From CAZVRZ01 sp964629965 (GTDB lineage: Bacteria > Chloroflexota > Anaerolineae > Anaerolineales > UBA4823): DNA of 64,000 nucleotides. The DNA is taken from contig CAZVRZ010000010.1 in the NCBI GenBank assembly GCA_964629965.1, positions 1-64,000 of the forward strand, in the 5' to 3' direction. The translations under genes and the position numbers were made by a program. The first letter of the stretch is position 1, and every line of letters starts with the position of its first letter. Positions 59,529 to 64,000 of the stretch are shown here, piece after piece. The notes beneath the pieces were generated by a model. It saw nothing but the letters and a program-made list of their open reading frames with translations. It was not told the origin of the DNA and made no database searches.

Positions 59529-61616
59529 CTACTTCTTGGACAAAGCGTAGAAGTAGTTGCCGGGGTAGATCGGGTTGTAGTACCAACCCTCAACCCAACG
59601 CTGCTCATAGTGACGTCCGGTCGGGATCGCCAGGATCACCTGGGGAGCCAGATCGAAGACCTTCTGATTCAACTCAGAATAGATCACCTGGCGCTTGGCC
59701 GGATCGGATTCGCTCACACCGGCATTGATCAGGGCCTGGAATTCATCGAGCGCTTCCTGAGGCAGGCTCTGGCGACGGCCATAGGTACCGGTCAGGTAGG
59801 GCACGTACCAGTTGTGCGGATCGTGAATATCCTCGAGCCAGCCGCTGACGAACATCGGCAGGGTGCGGGCACGCTGATTGCGCAAGAAGGTGGGCCAGGG
59901 CAGGCCAACGATCTCGATCGAGAACAGTTCGTTCACTTCGGCCAGGGTGGAGGCCAATATCTCGGAAATAATCTGGCGGTTGGTATTACCAATGTTGTAA
60001 GCCACCTGCATGCGGAAGCCTACGCTCCAGACATCATCCGTATCCTCACCGGCGGGGATGCCGTCTTTGTCGAGATCGGCCAGTTGGAATTCCTCGGCGC
60101 ACTTGTCAAGATCGAAGGTGTAGATAGGACCGTCCTGCTCGTAACCGGGCATGCCGGGCAGCGGGATACCAATGGACTGGACCGCTTCGCCTACCAGGGC
60201 ATCCTGAATGAAGGTTTCCCAATCAAAGCAGTAGTTGAAAGCCTTGCGGACATGAAGATCCTGGAAGAAATCGGGGGGAACGCCGTTACCATCCAAAGCG
60301 CCGCTGCCGATCAGTGGGTTGCCGCCTTCGGTCACGATATCGAAGTTCAAGAAGATATCGGTGCGGGATACGGTGGGATGACCGATGAACAGGCGCAGCG
60401 GTTGATCTGCAGCCGCTGGCTCGCAGGCATCGAAGGTGTTGGTCTCATTGTTGTAATTGCACAGCTCGCCCAACATAGGGTCTACCTGGCCCACGTTTTC
60501 GCGCGGTACAACAGCAAAGTCGGCATCGCCGGCCTGCAGCATGGCAAAGCGGGTACCCCATTCATTGACGGACTTGATGACCACACGCTCGAAAGCTGCC
60601 GGCCCTACCGGGCCGCCTTCCCAGGCGGGTTCGGTACGCCAGTAGTTGTCGTTGCGGGCCAAGACAATTTCCTGGTTGTGGGTCCAGCTCTCCAACGTGA
60701 AGGGGCCGGTGCCGTTGGCGATCTCGGTGAAGGGATCGTTTTCAGAGGTGATGGCATAGAAGTTCTGCCAGGTATCGCAAGAACCATCCCAACCGCCATT
60801 CTCTACCACCCAATCCTGATCCATGACCGCGCCCCAAGACTGGGCGATGGTGGCCAGGAAGGGGCCCCAGGACTGCGCCAGGGTGATGGTAACGGTGCCG
60901 GCAGCATCATCGGCTACGACGGCTGCCTTGGTCTGCTCGCAGGCGGCCTTAACGGCAGCCGGGTCGAAAGCTTGCAAGGCCGCAGCATCGTCATACAGGC
61001 TGCCTTCGGGATCGACGATCACAGAGATGTCATCCACGCCAACGCCGAAGAATGGCTCGGTCAGCATCCACTGCGGGGAGGCGGTGCCACCCTGCAAAAC
61101 GCCGCGCTGGAAAGAGTAAGCCACATCCGAGGGGGTCAGATCGTTGCCATTGTGGAACTTGACGCCCTGGCGGATATTGAAGGTGTAAACCTTACCATCG
61201 TCGGAGATGGTCCAATCGGTGGCCAACTGCGGAACGAATTCAGAGGCCTGGTCCTTATTGTAGAATACCAGTCCTTCGTAAACGTTCTGGATGATCTCGC
61301 CACCGGCCGTCTCATAAGCCAGGGCCGGATCGAAGGTCTCGGGCTCGCCGATGGTAACCTGTACGAAGGTGGCGGGGGCTGCAGAAGCAACTTCGGCAGG
61401 AGCCGCGGCTGGTTCAGGGGTGGGTGTGACTACAACTTCTTTCACAACCTCTTTGACAACCTCTATGGTCTCACCTTCGACCACTTCGGTGACCACAACG
61501 GTCTCAATAACCTTCTCCACGATCTTTTCGGGAGTAGGGGTTGCCGTCTGGCATGCCGCCAGCACCATGCTGGCAATGATCACCAACGACATAATAATAA
61601 ACAGTTTGTTACGCAT
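59529..61616 (-). CDS. dppA: Oligopeptide/dipeptide-binding lipoprotein of the dpp operon
   Basis: 695 residues. Lipoprotein signal MSLVIIASMVLAAC (Cys near 21), an acidic/Thr linker, then SBP_bac_5 (about 85-640) starting VTIGEPETFDPALAYETAGGEI in form. The family is external capture of peptides or nickel-like or sugar substrates; dpp is inferred from the neighbouring permeases. It is more distant from the two other binding proteins here. CAGGAGGAGAAAATC precedes the ATG, and a perfect AAAGGAGGTGA is found 89 nt upstream. Confidence 0.92.
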   Translation of the reverse strand: MRNKLFIIMSLVIIASMVLAACQTATPTPEKIVEKVIETVVVTEVVEGETIEVVKEVVKEVVVTPTPEPAAAPAEVASAAPATFVQVTIGEPETFDPALAYETAGGEIIQNVYEGLVFYNKDQASEFVPQLATDWTISDDGKVYTFNIRQGVKFHNGNDLTPSDVAYSFQRGVLQGGTASPQWMLTEPFFGVGVDDISVIVDPEGSLYDDAAALQAFDPAAVKAACEQTKAAVVADDAAGTVTITLAQSWGPFLATIAQSWGAVMDQDWVVENGGWDGSCDTWQNFYAITSENDPFTEIANGTGPFTLESWTHNQEIVLARNDNYWRTEPAWEGGPVGPAAFERVVIKSVNEWGTRFAMLQAGDADFAVVPRENVGQVDPMLGELCNYNNETNTFDACEPAAADQPLRLFIGHPTVSRTDIFLNFDIVTEGGNPLIGSGALDGNGVPPDFFQDLHVRKAFNYCFDWETFIQDALVGEAVQSIGIPLPGMPGYEQDGPIYTFDLDKCAEEFQLADLDKDGIPAGEDTDDVWSVGFRMQVAYNIGNTNRQIISEILASTLAEVNELFSIEIVGLPWPTFLRNQRARTLPMFVSGWLEDIHDPHNWYVPYLTGTYGRRQSLPQEALDEFQALINAGVSESDPAKRQVIYSELNQKVFDLAPQVILAIPTGRHYEQRWVEGWYYNPIYPGNYFYALSKK

Positions 61617-61704
61617 GATTTTCTCCTCCTGAGAGAATTAAAGATTTTTTATTAACTGAACTTTTACCAAACTTAAACAACCTTGCTTTGTTTTTTGTGA
61701 TTTC

Positions 61705-61715
61705 TCACCTCCTTT
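61705..61715 (-). promoter_or_regulatory. perfect Shine-Dalgarno-like element in the dppA leader
   Basis: AAAGGAGGTGA on the minus strand, about 89 nt before the dppA ATG, preceded by CTATAAAGG, which might include a -10-like TATAAA. It has no properly spaced start codon. It mirrors the element at 54021-54031. Confidence 0.5.
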
Positions 61716-61757
61716 ATAGTTCCACGATATCCGTTTCTTCTGAAATTTCGCAATCAC

Positions 61758-61784
61758 TGCCACCTATCAAGAAACCAGGTGGCA
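61758..61784 (-). other. short hairpin at the dppF stop
   Basis: TGCCACCT / AGGTGGCA with an 11-nt loop that contains the dppF stop codon region. It may slow or limit transcription into dppA. No T tail. Confidence 0.35.
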
Positions 61785-62747
61785 AGCCACCCAATGACCG
61801 GTAACGATCTGCCGGAATTCGGGCTGCTGCTGCGAGCAAATATCAACAGCCCTCGGGCAGCGCGTCCGAAAACGGCAGCCAGAAGGCGGATTGACCGGGC
61901 TGGGCACATCACCTTCCAGGATGATGCGTTGGCGAGTTTCCTCTACGACAGGGTCGGGCACCGGCACGGCCGAAAGCAAGGCCTGGGTGTAAGGATGCAG
62001 CGGCTGCCGGTATAACTCGCTGACGCTGGCTAATTCCACGATGATCCCCAGGTACATCACTGCCACCCGCTTGCTAATGTGCCGGACCACGGAAAGGTCA
62101 TGCGCAATGAACAAATAGGTCAGGCCAAACTGAGCTTGCAAATCTTCCAGCAGGTTTATCACCTGGGCCTGGATGGACACATCCAAAGCCGAAATCGGCT
62201 CATCGCAGACGATCAAATCTGGCTGGAGCGCGAGGGCGCGGGCGATGCCAATACGCTGGCGCTGTCCGCCAGAAAATTCGTGCGGGTAGCGAGCTGCAAA
62301 ATTGGGGCTGAGGCGAACAATGCCGAGCAGTTCCTTGACGCGTTCTTCGGTCTCATCGATGCGCGTCACGCCGTGAACCGTCAGCGGCTCGCTCAAGATC
62401 TCGTGAACGGTCATGCGCGGGTTCAGGCTGGCGTATGGATCCTGGAAGATCATCTGCATCCTACGGCGCATCAAACGCAAATCCTCGCCGCGCATACCGG
62501 TCAGGTCAATACCATCAAAGTACACTTTTCCGGAAGTAGGGCGGTAAAGCTGCAAGATCGTGCGACCGGCAGTAGATTTACCACAGCCAGATTCGCCAAC
62601 CAGGCCAAATGTCTCGCCGCGATAGATATCGAATGTAATTCCATCCACCGCATGCACGGCGCCCACCTGGCGTTGAAAAACGCCGCGCAGCACCGGGAAA
62701 TGCTTAACCAGGTTATCAACTTTGAGCAAAGCTTCTTGATCAGGCAT
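61767..62747 (-). CDS. dppF: Dipeptide/oligopeptide ABC transporter ATPase (DppF type)
   Basis: 326 residues from ATG 62747 (GGGGAGAG upstream), which overlaps the dppD stop by 8 nt. Walker A GLVGESGCGKSTAGRT, signature SGGQRQRIGIARAL, Walker B LIVCDEPISALD and the oligo_HPY tail with GCRFRTRCPRAVDIC. It drives the dpp importer with DppD. Confidence 0.93.
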   Translation of the reverse strand: MPDQEALLKVDNLVKHFPVLRGVFQRQVGAVHAVDGITFDIYRGETFGLVGESGCGKSTAGRTILQLYRPTSGKVYFDGIDLTGMRGEDLRLMRRRMQMIFQDPYASLNPRMTVHEILSEPLTVHGVTRIDETEERVKELLGIVRLSPNFAARYPHEFSGGQRQRIGIARALALQPDLIVCDEPISALDVSIQAQVINLLEDLQAQFGLTYLFIAHDLSVVRHISKRVAVMYLGIIVELASVSELYRQPLHPYTQALLSAVPVPDPVVEETRQRIILEGDVPSPVNPPSGCRFRTRCPRAVDICSQQQPEFRQIVTGHWVACHLVS

Positions 62748-63744
62748 CGCGCTCTCTCCCCTCCGCAATATTCCACCAACAAGCTACTCGATGAGAACTC
62801 CCTAAAGAAATCAGGGGGGGATTTTCACGGCAGCGATCAAAAGCATAATTGCAGCGCACCGCAAATGGACAACCGACCGGCTTCTGGAAAAGGAGCGGCG
62901 GGGCGCCGCGCACGGCTGTCAGGCGTTGGTGTTCGCTGCTGTCCAGGCGAGGCAGGCTGCCCAACAATCCCAGCGTATACGGGTGAGATGGGTAGGCATA
63001 CAATTCTTTCACTGGGGCTTCTTCGATCACAAACCCGGCATACATCACGATCACGCGCTGCGCCAGGCGAGCCACAACGCCCAGGTCGTGCGTGATCCAG
63101 ATAATGGTCATGCCAAGGGTGTCTCGCAGGCGTTTGACCAGGTCTACGATCTGCGCCTGAATGGTGACGTCGAGGGCGGTAGTGGGCTCGTCGGCGATCA
63201 GGATTTGCGGGTTGCAAGCCAACGCCATGGCAATCATCACACGCTGGCGCATACCGCCGGAAAACTGGTGGGGATAATCAGACAGGCGTTTTTCCGCCTC
63301 GGGAATACCGACCAGTTGCAGTAGTTCTATGGCTCGATCGTGGGCTTGCTTCTTATTCATACCCAGGTGCAGGAGCAGCGGTTCGGTAACCTGCTGCTCA
63401 ACCGTCAGAACCGGGTTTAGTGAAGTCATGGGATCCTGGAAGATCATGGCAATCTGAGAACCGCGCACGGAACGAATTTCTTCGGCATCCATAGCGAGCA
63501 AGTCTTGATCATGAAATAAGGCCTGGCCGCTTTCGATCTTTCCGGGCGGGCGCTGGATCAATTGCAAGATCGAGAGCATGGTAACGCTTTTGCCACAACC
63601 ACTCTCACCGACCACACCCAATGTTTCACCTTCGCCCAGGTCAAAGCTCACACCGTTGACGGCATGCACAACTCCTTCTGGTATATAGAAGCGAGTTATT
63701 AGATCTTTAACCTTTAATATCGCTTTTCCATTGCTGGATGTCAT
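62740..63744 (-). CDS. dppD: Dipeptide/oligopeptide ABC transporter ATPase (DppD type)
   Basis: 334 residues. Walker A GVVGESGCGKSVTMLS, signature SGGMRQRVMIAMAL, Walker B ILIADEPTTALD and the oligo_HPY segment ending GCPFAVRCNYAF. The ATG at 63744 has GAGGAGA about 13 nt upstream, longer than ideal. It is the first gene of the dpp operon, and the next gene dppF overlaps it. Confidence 0.93.
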   Translation of the reverse strand: MTSSNGKAILKVKDLITRFYIPEGVVHAVNGVSFDLGEGETLGVVGESGCGKSVTMLSILQLIQRPPGKIESGQALFHDQDLLAMDAEEIRSVRGSQIAMIFQDPMTSLNPVLTVEQQVTEPLLLHLGMNKKQAHDRAIELLQLVGIPEAEKRLSDYPHQFSGGMRQRVMIAMALACNPQILIADEPTTALDVTIQAQIVDLVKRLRDTLGMTIIWITHDLGVVARLAQRVIVMYAGFVIEEAPVKELYAYPSHPYTLGLLGSLPRLDSSEHQRLTAVRGAPPLLFQKPVGCPFAVRCNYAFDRCRENPPLISLGSSHRVACWWNIAEGRERDA

Positions 63745-64000
63745 GGGTTATGGAATCTCCTCACATCAGAATGAAAGAATAAGAACGCCCACGGTCCCCC
63801 CTCCAGGACACAAGCTCTCATAAGAAACTACTCTCCACTATCACCTATTTTACTCTTAAAATCGTGCGTTGGTTCATAAACCTATCATAAACGATAATAC
63901 GAACCTGTATTATACTGCAATTTTGCCATACCTAAAAAAAAGTGGCGTTTGAGAGTGTTGAGGTACTGTATCTTTGAGTAAGGAAATTCCAAAAGTGGGG
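63745..64000 (-). promoter_or_regulatory. upstream region of the dpp operon
   Basis: 256 nt without a supported ORF, AT-rich. TATAAT on the minus strand at 63909-63914 is a candidate -10, with no good -35. Transcription would start near 63902 and leave a leader of about 160 nt. The region is cut by the window end. Confidence 0.4.

Noticed and set aside
59610..61655. Plus-strand open frame of 681 codons across the dppA gene
   Set aside because: It is the antisense frame of a gene with a clear binding-protein domain and ribosome site. Its translation shows no known domain and no sensible start signal.

Overview
The window looks like chromosomal DNA from an anaerobic or microaerobic heterotrophic bacterium of the Chloroflexota, most likely class Anaerolineae. 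This is inferred from the gene set, not from a marker gene, because no rRNA or tRNA was found. Pointers are: lipoproteins and LysM proteins with long Thr/Pro linkers, an NBR1-type Ig-like domain protein, DUF951, a stand-alone bacterial Elp3, large oligopeptide ABC systems with long lipoprotein binding proteins, an oxygen-sensitive radical-SAM sulfatase-maturase-type enzyme, and formate-tetrahydrofolate ligase. One 10-N scaffold gap lies at 53132-53141. No phage, IS element, transposase or CRISPR array was seen.

Region 1 (1-12042) is carbohydrate-related. It holds a secreted multi-CBM GH10 xylanase with a clear promoter, then an operon under a near-consensus promoter (fucose/arabinose-isomerase-like protein, a pita-bread M24 homologue lacking several metal ligands, an anSME-type radical SAM enzyme, a fructosamine-kinase-like protein). 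Convergent to it are a cupin and an 1,081-residue GH94-like phosphorylase homologue. Region 2 (12043-29243) is mostly housekeeping: ArfB-type hydrolase, 2-amino-3-ketobutyrate CoA ligase, prephenate-dehydrogenase-like protein, HD and M50 proteins, a DUF951 / MGDG-synthase-like / NBR1-lipoprotein / RsmI cluster, phosphoglucose/phosphomannose isomerase, a nucleotidyltransferase / quinate-dehydrogenase-like / PAP2 operon, SixA, PncC, and UvrC followed by a 42-residue membrane protein.

Region 3 (29284-46431) carries a very large hybrid histidine kinase with four GAF domains, a eukaryotic-style formate-tetrahydrofolate ligase, and Elp3 divergent from a Trm9/ALKBH8-like methyltransferase. Those last two could together make mcm5U at the tRNA wobble position. 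It then has a DUF4349 lipoprotein, a C39-like/LysM protein, RsmG, RecF-Def, and a REC-LC7 protein paired with a cNMP-binding/bPH2 membrane protein. Region 4 (46460-63744) is almost entirely peptide transport. A complete opp-type operon (binding protein, two permeases, an extra membrane protein, two ATPases) ends in a strong intrinsic terminator. A complete dpp-type operon (two ATPases, binding protein, two permeases) lies at the other end. Between them sits an ECF sigma factor / small protein / orphan binding-protein operon that could sense peptides or regulate uptake.

The most interesting signals are the Elp3-Trm9 neighbourhood, the sigma-factor/binding-protein operon, the repeated placement of -10 boxes exactly 6 nt before start codons (leaderless mRNAs), perfect Shine-Dalgarno sequences 80-90 nt upstream of two binding-protein genes, and the degenerate M24/anSME operon. 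The N gap is probably a false join: ATGCT occurs on both sides of it, and deleting one copy plus the Ns restores an uninterrupted frame.
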